Assembly: GCF_000691225.1 (NCBI RefSeq)
Contig: NZ_JMSZ01000042.1
Span: 186,001 to 250,000, forward strand
Reading direction: 5' to 3'
Origin: Nitrincola lacisaponensis
GTDB lineage: Bacteria > Pseudomonadota > Gammaproteobacteria > Pseudomonadales > Balneatricaceae
Length of the DNA: 64,000 nt
The notes under the pieces are model-generated. The model did not search any database. It saw only the letters and a program-made list of their open reading frames with translations, and was not told where the DNA came from. Every line of letters starts with the position of its first letter. Within the stretch, counting starts at the first letter, position 1. This document shows, in pieces, positions 1-7,271 of this stretch. The translations under genes and the position numbers were made by a program.

Positions 1-675
1 AGCTTCAGGCTTGTAATGAATCAGCTGAAACAGATCATTCTGAAAGACTACCGCGCCTTCTGTTGTGGCCAGGTTTTTGCCCAGCTCAAAGGCGGTTTCA
101 TCGGTCATGGTGATATGACCTTTATCGATATCACCGAGCAGATTCTTCAGTCCATCTACCAGGCTCTGGCCGTTGGTTTCCAGTGCCTGATTCAGTACTT
201 CAGGGTTGGTAAAGGCAAAGTTGGTCGGAGACATGGCATCGACGAACTGCTGTGTATAAAACTCCAGCTTTTTCTGTTCCTTGTCGGACAGTTTTGCATG
301 TGCGGCCATCTCGGTCAGCATTTTGGAGGAGAGCAGGTAGGATTGCTTGATGTAATCAAAGACCGGATTTTTTGACCACTCCTCATTCTGAAAGCGACGG
401 TCACCGGGTGTCGGCTGGGCCACGGGTTCGCTGCTGCCAGTCAGCAGATTGCGCCATAGATTCAGTTGTGCCTGTTGGTAATCGGCAATTGCTTTGATCC
501 AGACGGTCGGATCTTCAAGTGAACGTGTGGCCAGCTCTGTCCAGGACGTTGTGAACTGACGAAAGATATCGTCACCGCCGGTGGCTGAATACATCTCCAG
601 AAGTTTGCTGGTTTCTTCGCTGACGTAATTGATAAATGCTTGCGGGTCGGTGGTAAAGCTTTCTTTTTTGTCCAT
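1..675 (-). CDS. phaC: Class I poly(3-hydroxyalkanoate) synthase, N-terminal part (cut by window edge)
   Basis: Reading the minus strand from an ATG at 673-675 gives an open frame of 225 codons that runs off the left edge, so only the N-terminus is present. The protein begins MDKKESFTTDPQAFINYVSE and contains the stretch DRRFQNEEWSKNPVFDYIKQ, the hallmark of the PhaC N-terminal domain that precedes the alpha/beta-hydrolase core. The enzyme polymerises (R)-3-hydroxyacyl-CoA into storage granules in the cytoplasm. The lipase-like box with its catalytic Cys lies outside the window and cannot be checked. Transcription is divergent from the glutaredoxin-like gene. A separate class III synthase (phaE/phaC) lies at 33-35 kb. 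Confidence 0.93.
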   Translation of the reverse strand, partial: MDKKESFTTDPQAFINYVSEETSKLLEMYSATGGDDIFRQFTTSWTELATRSLEDPTVWIKAIADYQQAQLNLWRNLLTGSSEPVAQPTPGDRRFQNEEWSKNPVFDYIKQSYLLSSKMLTEMAAHAKLSDKEQKKLEFYTQQFVDAMSPTNFAFTNPEVLNQALETNGQSLVDGLKNLLGDIDKGHITMTDETAFELGKNLATTEGAVVFQNDLFQLIHYKPEA

Positions 676-783
676 AGATGCTGCCTGTTATACGTCCGGT
701 TATCTGATCAGAATTTCGATTTCAGGTACACTGTATACTTGATAAGCTCACTACCACATTAGCACTTAGGTGAGCATGAGTCG

Positions 784-799
784 AATACTTGGGAGTATT
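784..799 (+). promoter_or_regulatory. Hairpin holding the ribosome binding site of the glutaredoxin-like gene
   Basis: A perfect 6-bp inverted repeat, AATACT / AGTATT, encloses a TGGG loop. The likely Shine-Dalgarno sequence GGGAG lies half in the loop and half in the 3' arm, and the ATG follows at 802. Folding would partly hide the ribosome binding site. The stem is AU-rich and would be weak, so a regulatory effect is inference. Confidence 0.35.
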
Positions 800-801
800 T
801 T

Positions 802-1101
802 ATGTGCAGTGCCGAAGATGAGGCATTTCTGTGTGAACTGGAGTTGATGACAACAGTCGGATGCCACCTTTGTGATCAGGCTGTTGCCCTGATGCAGCAG
901 GTGCTTGATGGACAGCGTTTTGCTGTGGACCTGGTTGATATTGCTTACGATGATCAGCTGATGGCGCGGTATGCAGAGCATATTCCTGTGTTGTTGTGTC
1001 CGCATACCGGAGATGAGCTGGCGTGGCCGTTTGACGCCCGCCAGCTGTCCGATTTTGCTGTTCGGGTATTAGCGGCCGGGGTTGCTCCAGGCCAGCATTG
1101 A
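802..1101 (+). CDS. Glutaredoxin-like thioredoxin-fold protein
   Basis: A 99-residue protein of the short glutaredoxin-like family (DUF836 type). A CxxC motif (CHLC, about residues 21-24, in TTVGCHLC) lies at the start of the first helix, and a cis-proline-like segment HIPVLL follows near residue 60, as expected for a thioredoxin fold. It probably carries out thiol-disulfide exchange in the cytoplasm; the partner is unknown. The ATG at 802 is preceded by GGGAG at a good distance. Its last 33 bases overlap the 3' end of convergent slt, so the two transcripts would be antisense there. Confidence 0.8.
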   Translation: MCSAEDEAFLCELELMTTVGCHLCDQAVALMQQVLDGQRFAVDLVDIAYDDQLMARYAEHIPVLLCPHTGDELAWPFDARQLSDFAVRVLAAGVAPGQH

Positions 1102-3015
1102 ACGCTCCTGATCACTGAATACACGAGCAGGCTGACCTGCCAGCGTGTTATAGATCACACCGAAAGACAGCACATTCAATACATAACCACGTGTCTCATC
1201 AAATGGAATCGTCTCTATCCAGATGTCGAGCGGCAGGTCACCTCGTGCGGCCAGCCATTGGCGTACCCGACCAGGGCCTGCATTGTAGGCTGCGGTTGCA
1301 TGTACGCGGTTACCATTAAACTGACGCTGCATCTGGGCCAGATAAGCGGAGCCAAGGCGGACGTTAATATCCGGATCGTTCAGTCGTTCCAGACTGCTGA
1401 GCGGAATGTCTGCTCGCCGAGCTGTTTCTTGTGCTGTTGCAGGCATCAGCTGCATCAATCCGCGCGCACCTGCACCTGATCGGGCTACATCCAGAAAGGC
1501 ACTTTCCTGTCGTGTGACTGCCAGGGCCCAGGAGGGTTCAATGGAGAACTCCCGTGTCGCCTGATCAAACAGTTCACGATAGGGTGCCGGGAAACGCAGC
1601 TCCAGATCATCCCAGCGATCACTGGCGATCGCACCACGAATACCCTGGAAGTACCAGCCCCAGTCCTTGATTACATGTGCCGCAACATGAATCTGTTCCG
1701 GTGACAGGGTGGTGGTCATCAGGTTCCATTCCTGAGTTGCCTCACGGGTCTGGCCGAGTCGATAAAATTCATGAATACGTTGCATGGCTGGCAGTTGTGC
1801 AATCTGCTGCTTCTGGGTCTGGTTGAAGTTTGCAGGCTGATTATTCAGGGCAAAGGGGCGCTGTGTCAGCTCCGCTGCCTTGAAGCCGTAATAGCTGCGT
1901 TCGGATGTCAGCAGTGCCAATTGTTCAGCATTAGGCTGACGGCCCCGCTGCAGATCGGCAACCAGTGCCCAGTACAGCCAGCGTCCTTGCAGACGAACGT
2001 CGTCGGGCAAGTGACTGATAAGTGTTTCGACACGGGGCCAGTTCTGCTCAATCAGAGCCAGACGAATACGCCATTCAGTGACATCGGAGAAGCGGTATTG
2101 CGGGTCAACCTGTGCCAGTACCGTTTCCGCATCAGGCTGGAAACGTTTGGCGTAAAGTACGCCCAGGCGGTTGGCAATGGGTGCCTGCTCGGCGTCTGAA
2201 AGGGACAGGTTCTGTGTCAGCTGACTCCAGGTGAGCAGTGCGCGACGAAGATCATCCCGGGCCAGACGCTGAATAGCCATTGATGCCAGTCGTGCCCGGT
2301 TGGGTGTTTGTGGGCGCAGCAGGTTGGGGTTGTCGGCCAGTGATGCCGGTTGATTATAGAGCTGCCAGATCAGTGCCAGTTGTTGCTGAGCAGCAGGATC
2401 GGTGACAAAGCGTTCTGCGTAACGGGCAATACCAGTGTTGTCGCTCTCCAGAGCCAGTAATACGCGTTCCAGTGCCAGATTTGAGTCTACTTTACCAGCT
2501 TGAATCATGGCGTTGAACAGACTGTCACAGGCTGCGTGCTGAGAGTTGCCGGTTGACCAGAGTCGCGCCCCTTCAGTGAAGGCTTTTTCAGTATTGCCCA
2601 GCAGCATCTCGCCACGAGCAGCCAGGCATTCCAGTTGGGCGCTGGGGGTGCGAATACGGGCGTAGTAGTCGTAGAACTCTGGCCAGCGCCTGTCTTCCGT
2701 CAGACTGACAGCCCAGACGTGTAAAAAGCGTTGATACAGAGGCGTACCCTGAAGCTTGTCCAGTGTGGATTCCACATCATCAATAGACAGTTTTTTCAGT
2801 TGCTGTGTGGCGATCGCATACTGAATATACGGCAGTAGTGGATAGTCCGCCAGTTGAGGTAATGCGGCCTCCACTACAGCGGATTGACCGGAGCGAGCCG
2901 CTTCGAGCGTATCCAGATAGCGCTCTCTCTGGGACTCGATCTGAGTGCCGGCAGTGATTGAAACAGAAAAAAGCATGCCTGATATGAGCAGGCTGGCACG
3001 TTTAAGCAGATGCAC
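1069..3015 (-). CDS. slt: Soluble lytic murein transglycosylase
   Basis: A 648-residue periplasmic enzyme matching Slt70 in length. It cleaves the MurNAc-GlcNAc bond of peptidoglycan with formation of 1,6-anhydro-MurNAc. A signal peptide (about residues 1-22, LLISGMLFSVSITAGT) is followed by a long helical superhelix domain. The C-terminal lysozyme-like catalytic domain carries the catalytic Glu at about residue 504 in RQESAF, followed by GARGLMQLMP and AAYNAGPGRV. The start is GTG at 3015, chosen because GGAGGT sits five bases upstream. The gene is divergent from uup. An inverted repeat lies just upstream of the ribosome binding site. Confidence 0.95.
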   Translation of the reverse strand: MHLLKRASLLISGMLFSVSITAGTQIESQRERYLDTLEAARSGQSAVVEAALPQLADYPLLPYIQYAIATQQLKKLSIDDVESTLDKLQGTPLYQRFLHVWAVSLTEDRRWPEFYDYYARIRTPSAQLECLAARGEMLLGNTEKAFTEGARLWSTGNSQHAACDSLFNAMIQAGKVDSNLALERVLLALESDNTGIARYAERFVTDPAAQQQLALIWQLYNQPASLADNPNLLRPQTPNRARLASMAIQRLARDDLRRALLTWSQLTQNLSLSDAEQAPIANRLGVLYAKRFQPDAETVLAQVDPQYRFSDVTEWRIRLALIEQNWPRVETLISHLPDDVRLQGRWLYWALVADLQRGRQPNAEQLALLTSERSYYGFKAAELTQRPFALNNQPANFNQTQKQQIAQLPAMQRIHEFYRLGQTREATQEWNLMTTTLSPEQIHVAAHVIKDWGWYFQGIRGAIASDRWDDLELRFPAPYRELFDQATREFSIEPSWALAVTRQESAFLDVARSGAGARGLMQLMPATAQETARRADIPLSSLERLNDPDINVRLGSAYLAQMQRQFNGNRVHATAAYNAGPGRVRQWLAARGDLPLDIWIETIPFDETRGYVLNVLSFGVIYNTLAGQPARVFSDQERSMLAWSNPGR

Positions 3016-3030
3016 GTTTAACCTCCGTTT

Positions 3031-3055
3031 AAGGATACGTGTACGGGGTATCCTT
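3031..3055. promoter_or_regulatory. 8-bp inverted repeat in the slt leader
   Basis: AAGGATAC and GTATCCTT form perfect 8-bp arms around a 9-base spacer, five bases upstream of the slt ribosome binding site. It could be an operator or a leader hairpin of the slt mRNA. There is no T-tract on either strand, so it is not a standard terminator. Confidence 0.4.
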
Positions 3056-3147
3056 TAGATGACAGTGTAGCGTCTGCCGGGTTCATTTGAGAAGCTCCCA
3101 TAAAGAAGAATGCAGGATTTCTTTTAGGTGGAAGGCCGTGCTTTTCT

Positions 3148-3155
3148 GGTAGAAT
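3148..3155 (+). promoter_or_regulatory. Probable extended -10 promoter of uup
   Basis: TGGTAGAAT contains a TGn extension followed by TAGAAT (3150-3155), a good sigma-70 extended -10 element about 40 bases before the uup ATG. No convincing -35 is visible. Confidence 0.4.
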
Positions 3156-3192
3156 TGCGCCGGAACGAATTTAATGTGTAAGTGGATATTCT

Positions 3193-5088
3193 ATGGCACT
3201 GATCAGACTGGACGCGCTCTCTTTGGCATTGGGCAATCGTGTATTGCTGGACAATGCAGCTTTGCAGATTGAGGCGGGTGAACGAATTGCCCTGGTGGGC
3301 TTGAATGGTGCTGGTAAATCTACCTTGATGAAGCTGATCAGCGGTGAGCAGCAGCCGGATAGTGGTGTTATCTGGCGTGCGCCTACATTGCGTATAGCAC
3401 AGTTGCCTCAGGCACTGCCGCAGGCGGATGAGCGTCTGGTACGTCAGGTCGTCAGTGATGGTTTGTCCGATGTAGTGGCATTGCGTGAAGCTTACGATGC
3501 GCTGGTACTGCGCCAGGATGCTGAAGCCATGCGTGAACTGGATGTGTTGCAGCAACAGATTGAAGCGGTGGATGGCTGGCATCTGGAACAGAAGGTCGAA
3601 CGTGTGCTGACCCGTCTGGGTCTTGACCCTGAACAGCGTATGGCCGACCTGTCAGGTGGTTGGCGCCGACGCGCTGCACTGGGGGCTGCACTGGTGCAGG
3701 AACCTGATCTGTTGTTGCTGGATGAGCCAACTAACCACTTGGATATCGAAGCCATTGAGTGGCTTGAGCAGGTCTTGCTGGATTTCCAGGGCGGCGTACT
3801 GTTGATTTCGCATGACCGTGCCATGGTAGAGCATTTGGCAACCGCGATTGTTGAGCTGGATCGTGGCATTCTGACCAAGTTTCCCGGTAACTACGCCCGC
3901 TATCTTGAACAGAAAGAGGCGTTGCTGGAAGAAGAGGCTCGGCATCGAGCTGAGTTTGACAAAAAGCTGGCCCAGGAAGAGCGCTGGATCCGTCAGGGCA
4001 TCAAAGCACGACGAACCCGTAATGAAGGTCGTGTTCGTGCGCTGGAACAGATGCGCCGGGAGCGGTCTCAGCGCCGGGAGCGTCAGGGTAAAGCCAACTT
4101 CGCACTGGATGAAGCCTCCAAGTCAGGTAAGCTGGTGGTGGAGCTGGAGCAGGTGTCGCACAGTTTTTCCGGTAAAACACTGATTAAAGATCTGGACCTG
4201 AAGATTCAGCGCGGCGATCGAATCGGCTTGATTGGCCCTAACGGTGCCGGGAAAAGTACGCTGCTAAAAATTCTGCTGGGTGATCTGGTGCCAGAGAAGG
4301 GCGAAGTGCGCTTTGGTACGCGCATGGAAGTGGCCTACTTTGATCAGATGCGCGATAGCCTGGATCCGGAAAAAAGTATTATCGACAACGTTTCGGGCGG
4401 TCGTGAAAGTGTCGAAGTGCAGGGGCGATCTCGGCACATCATCAGCTATCTATCTGATTTTCTGTTCAGTGCTGAGCGTGCACGTACACCGGTGAAAGCC
4501 CTGTCGGGTGGTGAGTGTAACCGTGTGTTGCTGGCTCGGCTGTTCAGTAAGCCGGCCAATTTGCTGGTGCTGGACGAACCCACCAATGATCTGGATGTAG
4601 AAACACTGGAATTACTGGAAGAAATCCTGATGGGGTTTGCCGGAACAGTCTTGCTGGTCAGCCATGATCGTGCATTCCTGGATAATGTCGTGACCAGTAC
4701 AGTCGTATTTGAAGGCCAGGGCGTGATCAAAGAGTATGTCGGTGGCTACCAGGACTGGCTGCGTCAGCGAATGCTGCCCTCGGCCACGACATCCATCAGT
4801 GATCAGCCTGCAGAGCAGGTCACCACCAGCGATACTGCCCCGATGTCAGCCAAGCCTAATACACGAAAACTCAGCTACAAACTGCAGCGAGAGCTGGATA
4901 GCTTGCCTGCTGAGCTGGAGGCCGCTGAAGCTGAACTGGAAGCCTTGCAGCAAGTCTGTGCAGCTCCTGATTTTTATAGCCAGGAGCATGCGCAGGTGGC
5001 GCAGGCACTAGAGCAGCTGCAGCAGCAGGAAGCTTTGGTTGAACGCCTCATGGAGCGCTGGGTGGAGCTGGAGGCGTTACAGCAGTAG
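3193..5088 (+). CDS. uup: ABC-F family ATPase Uup
   Basis: A 631-residue ABC-F protein with two nucleotide-binding domains and no membrane segments. Walker A motifs are GLNGAGKST (about residues 36-44) and GPNGAGKST (second half). ABC signatures LSGGW and LSGGE and Walker B segments LLLLDEPTNHLD and LLVLDEPTNDLD are all present. The C-terminal helical hairpin (from SYKLQRELDSLPAELE on) is the DNA-binding coiled coil that separates Uup from other ABC-F proteins. The length is close to E. coli Uup (635). Members act on ribosomes or on branched DNA; Uup limits precise transposon excision. It is transcribed divergently from slt. Confidence 0.93.
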   Translation: MALIRLDALSLALGNRVLLDNAALQIEAGERIALVGLNGAGKSTLMKLISGEQQPDSGVIWRAPTLRIAQLPQALPQADERLVRQVVSDGLSDVVALREAYDALVLRQDAEAMRELDVLQQQIEAVDGWHLEQKVERVLTRLGLDPEQRMADLSGGWRRRAALGAALVQEPDLLLLDEPTNHLDIEAIEWLEQVLLDFQGGVLLISHDRAMVEHLATAIVELDRGILTKFPGNYARYLEQKEALLEEEARHRAEFDKKLAQEERWIRQGIKARRTRNEGRVRALEQMRRERSQRRERQGKANFALDEASKSGKLVVELEQVSHSFSGKTLIKDLDLKIQRGDRIGLIGPNGAGKSTLLKILLGDLVPEKGEVRFGTRMEVAYFDQMRDSLDPEKSIIDNVSGGRESVEVQGRSRHIISYLSDFLFSAERARTPVKALSGGECNRVLLARLFSKPANLLVLDEPTNDLDVETLELLEEILMGFAGTVLLVSHDRAFLDNVVTSTVVFEGQGVIKEYVGGYQDWLRQRMLPSATTSISDQPAEQVTTSDTAPMSAKPNTRKLSYKLQRELDSLPAELEAAEAELEALQQVCAAPDFYSQEHAQVAQALEQLQQQEALVERLMERWVELEALQQ

Positions 5089-5098
5089 GCTGGCTGTT

Positions 5099-5542
5099 TT
5101 AGCTATCCTGACTTCTGACACGAATCGCCAGTACGTCACACTGGGCTCCATGCAGAACGCCGTTTGCTGTGGAGCCCAGCAGCAGTGCCAGGCCATGTCG
5201 GCCATGACTGCCCACTATAATCAGATCAGCTGCTATTTCTTTGGCCACCCGGTGAATCTCTGATTCAGTGTGTCCGGTGACGATGTAGCGGCGGCTGACC
5301 GGGTGGTCGATCGTGGCGCACAGGTGGTTCAGCTTTTGCTCGGCGTGTTCGTCCAGCTGTTCCTGAATGGTGGACAGGTCCATCGGAACATCACCGCCAT
5401 AGGCAAAAGTGAGAGGTTCCACAACATGGATGATATCCAGCTCGGCTTCGTAAAGACGGGCCAGTTCCGCTGCTTTGGTAATCAGTTGATCAGACTCATC
5501 GGAAAGATCAATTGCCAGCAGTATGTGTGAATAAGTGCTCAT
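5099..5542 (-). CDS. Universal stress protein (UspA family)
   Basis: A 147-residue single-domain Usp. The ATP-binding pattern G-2x-G-9x-G-S/T is visible as GSHGRHGLALLLGST, with the N-terminal strand and Asp (HILLAIDLSDES). It is likely a homodimeric cytoplasmic ATP-binding protein. It is convergent with uup, the stop codons being only 10 bases apart with no clear terminator between them. AAGGGC upstream of the ATG serves as ribosome binding site. A second Usp (teaD) lies at 27.4 kb. Confidence 0.9.
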   Translation of the reverse strand: MSTYSHILLAIDLSDESDQLITKAAELARLYEAELDIIHVVEPLTFAYGGDVPMDLSTIQEQLDEHAEQKLNHLCATIDHPVSRRYIVTGHTESEIHRVAKEIAADLIIVGSHGRHGLALLLGSTANGVLHGAQCDVLAIRVRSQDS

Positions 5543-5593
5543 GGCAGTGCCCTTAACTAATTAATGAATTCACTTTAAGTATAGGATAGCAGT

Positions 5594-6100
5594 ATGGAAT
5601 GGGTAATCTCTATAGTCGTGATGCTGTCGCTGATCGGTTCAATCATGTGGATACGCCCAAGCCCTCGGGAACGTATGGTATCGCAGATTCGGTTGCATGC
5701 CCGGAAACTGGGCTTTACGGTCCAGCTGGCGCAGTTAGAGACAACCCGTGCGAAAGGGCAGACTGAGCCAGAAAAAATTCGTGTGCCTGCTTATCGGGTA
5801 CTGCGTCATGATTTATCTGGTGATGAGCGAGAGCGCTGGATCAGCTGGCAGATTTTTCGCACTGAAAATGTTGCCAACCAGGGGTTGCCTGCCGGTTGGT
5901 CCTGGAAGCGTGGCGAATATCAGCTAACGGATTCGGCGTGCGCCCTGATTCGTGAGTTGATTGAGCGGCTGCCACCTGAAGTGGTGGCACTGGAGTCCAG
6001 TCCGGTACACTTTACGGTCTACTGGCGTGAAGCGGGTGGTGCTGAGCAACTGGATGCTATTTATGCGGCACTGCAGCCGATATTGCAGGCTAAAATCTGA
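5594..6100 (+). CDS. Membrane-anchored protein of unknown function
   Basis: 168 residues. One N-terminal membrane segment (about residues 2-21, EWVISIVVMLSLIGSIMWI) is followed by a soluble domain of about 145 residues with basic and acidic patches and no family motif I recognise. The early RPSPRERM stretch suggests the soluble part is cytoplasmic. It probably forms an operon with the DUF1653 gene 13 bases downstream. I cannot assign a function. Confidence 0.7.
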   Translation: MEWVISIVVMLSLIGSIMWIRPSPRERMVSQIRLHARKLGFTVQLAQLETTRAKGQTEPEKIRVPAYRVLRHDLSGDERERWISWQIFRTENVANQGLPAGWSWKRGEYQLTDSACALIRELIERLPPEVVALESSPVHFTVYWREAGGAEQLDAIYAALQPILQAKI

Positions 6101-6113
6101 CTGAGGAATTCGT

Positions 6114-6335
6114 ATGTCATTACCCCTACCTGGGCGTTATCGTCATTATAAAGGACAGGAATATCAGGTCATCGATCTGGCACGCCATTCAGAAACGGAA
6201 GAGTGGATGGTTATTTACAGACCCTGTTATGGGGCCGGTGATCTATGGGTCAGGCCTGCTGACATGTTCAGTGAGTCGGTCACACTGCCGACCGGTGAGG
6301 TACTGCCACGCTTTGAGCGGTTAAGTGATTTGTAA
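6114..6335 (+). CDS. DUF1653 domain protein
   Basis: A 73-residue small soluble protein. It reads PGRYRHYKGQEYQVIDLARH and later VIYRPCYGAGDLWVRPADMF, the usual pattern of DUF1653: a G-x-Y-x-H-Y/F-K-G start, a Y-R/Q-x-x-Y/C-G middle and a W-x-R-P-x-x-x-F end. The function of the family is unknown. The ribosome binding site GAGGAA precedes the ATG. Confidence 0.85.
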   Translation: MSLPLPGRYRHYKGQEYQVIDLARHSETEEWMVIYRPCYGAGDLWVRPADMFSESVTLPTGEVLPRFERLSDL

Positions 6336-6353
6336 GACGAGAGCTGGCAGGGG

Positions 6354-7070
6354 TTATTGCGGCTCTTTCAGATAGGCATCCAGGGTTTCTGCCAGTGCGC
6401 CGGGCCCCAGGTCTCGCTTGGGTTGCAACTGATCTATCAGGCCTTGCAGCGGTTGCAGCCGGTCACGCTTTTGCTGTGCAGGGACAGCCGCTCTGACCAG
6501 AATGGCTTTGGCATGCTTGAAATGTGACAGCGCGGCCAGTTTATCACCCTGTTGCATCAGTGTTTTTCCCTGAGTGATATGTGCATCAGCAACCATGGAT
6601 ACATTCAGCCAGTAAAGTTCCTGTTGATAGGTATGCGCCAGATGTGGTGTCATTTTGCCCTTGTTGGACATGTCGATGATCAGCTTTTCTGCAAAGTTGA
6701 TATAGATCTGTGCCTTGCGTACCGCCCGGTCATTGTTGAATGCATCCTGCTTGGGGCGTGTGCGATCAGTCGTGTCCTTGATTTTGCTGATGTCTGTCAT
6801 TAGCTCAGAGTCGGGTGCCAGTACACCAATTTCTTCAATCAGTGACAGGGCGTGCTGATTAAGCTTGTCGATAATATCGCCGCGGCAATTGATCTCTTTG
6901 AGAACGGCCAGGGCATTTAGCGTATGCTCTGATTGCTCTTTAAGCCATTTTAGACGGGCATTGCGGTTTTCCTTGAAGCGCTCGCGTGACGTAATGATGT
7001 AGTTGACCGACAGGGCGGCCAGACCCAGGGCAGCGATCAAAAATACATACAGCAGGTTGTCACTTAGCAT
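6354..7070 (-). CDS. Membrane-anchored helical protein of unknown function
   Basis: From the ATG at 7070 the protein has 238 residues. A frame extension to a GTG at 7145 is possible but less likely, because the ATG puts the membrane segment (LLYVFLIAALGLAALSVNYI) directly at the N-terminus. The rest is almost wholly helical and charged, with TPR-like spacing in its C-terminal half (DAHITQGKTLMQQGDKLAAL). It is probably anchored in the inner membrane facing the cytoplasm. It is divergent from topA, with the 7167-7199 inverted repeat between them. I cannot assign a function. Confidence 0.7.
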   Translation of the reverse strand: MLSDNLLYVFLIAALGLAALSVNYIITSRERFKENRNARLKWLKEQSEHTLNALAVLKEINCRGDIIDKLNQHALSLIEEIGVLAPDSELMTDISKIKDTTDRTRPKQDAFNNDRAVRKAQIYINFAEKLIIDMSNKGKMTPHLAHTYQQELYWLNVSMVADAHITQGKTLMQQGDKLAALSHFKHAKAILVRAAVPAQQKRDRLQPLQGLIDQLQPKRDLGPGALAETLDAYLKEPQ

Positions 7071-7166
7071 CAGGTTTGGCACTCTGGTATCTAAAATTGA
7101 GCAAGCATATAGAGTTAATCGCACTTTTGCAGGGCGTTTTAACACTATTATGGCAACTTTTTCGTA

Positions 7167-7199
7167 AAGTTAAACTGCCGCAATACGACAGTTTAACTT
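7167..7199. promoter_or_regulatory. Perfect 11-bp inverted repeat at the topA promoter (candidate operator)
   Basis: AAGTTAAACTG (7167-7177) and CAGTTTAACTT (7189-7199) are exact reverse complements separated by 11 bases, so the arm centres are two helical turns (22 bp) apart. The right arm runs into the -35 box of topA. There is no T-tract on either side and both neighbouring genes start here, so it is not a terminator. A dimeric regulator site is the simplest reading. Confidence 0.6.
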
Positions 7200-7226
7200 G
7201 ACCCGACACGACTCAACACTTATATA
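7198..7226 (+). promoter_or_regulatory. Sigma-70 promoter of topA
   Basis: TTGACC (7198-7203), a 17-bp spacer and TATATA (7221-7226) give a near-consensus promoter with a start expected near 7233, about 40 bases before the topA ATG. The AT-only -10 would suit supercoiling-sensitive control, as known for topA elsewhere; that is inference. Confidence 0.65.
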
Positions 7227-7271
7227 TGCACGATATTTTCCGGCGCATAGCGACTTAAAGGACCAGATTTA

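Noticed and set aside
802-1101. Possible overlap conflict between the glutaredoxin-like gene and slt
   Set aside because: Both frames show clear family features to their ends; a 33-base convergent overlap is acceptable, so neither was shortened.
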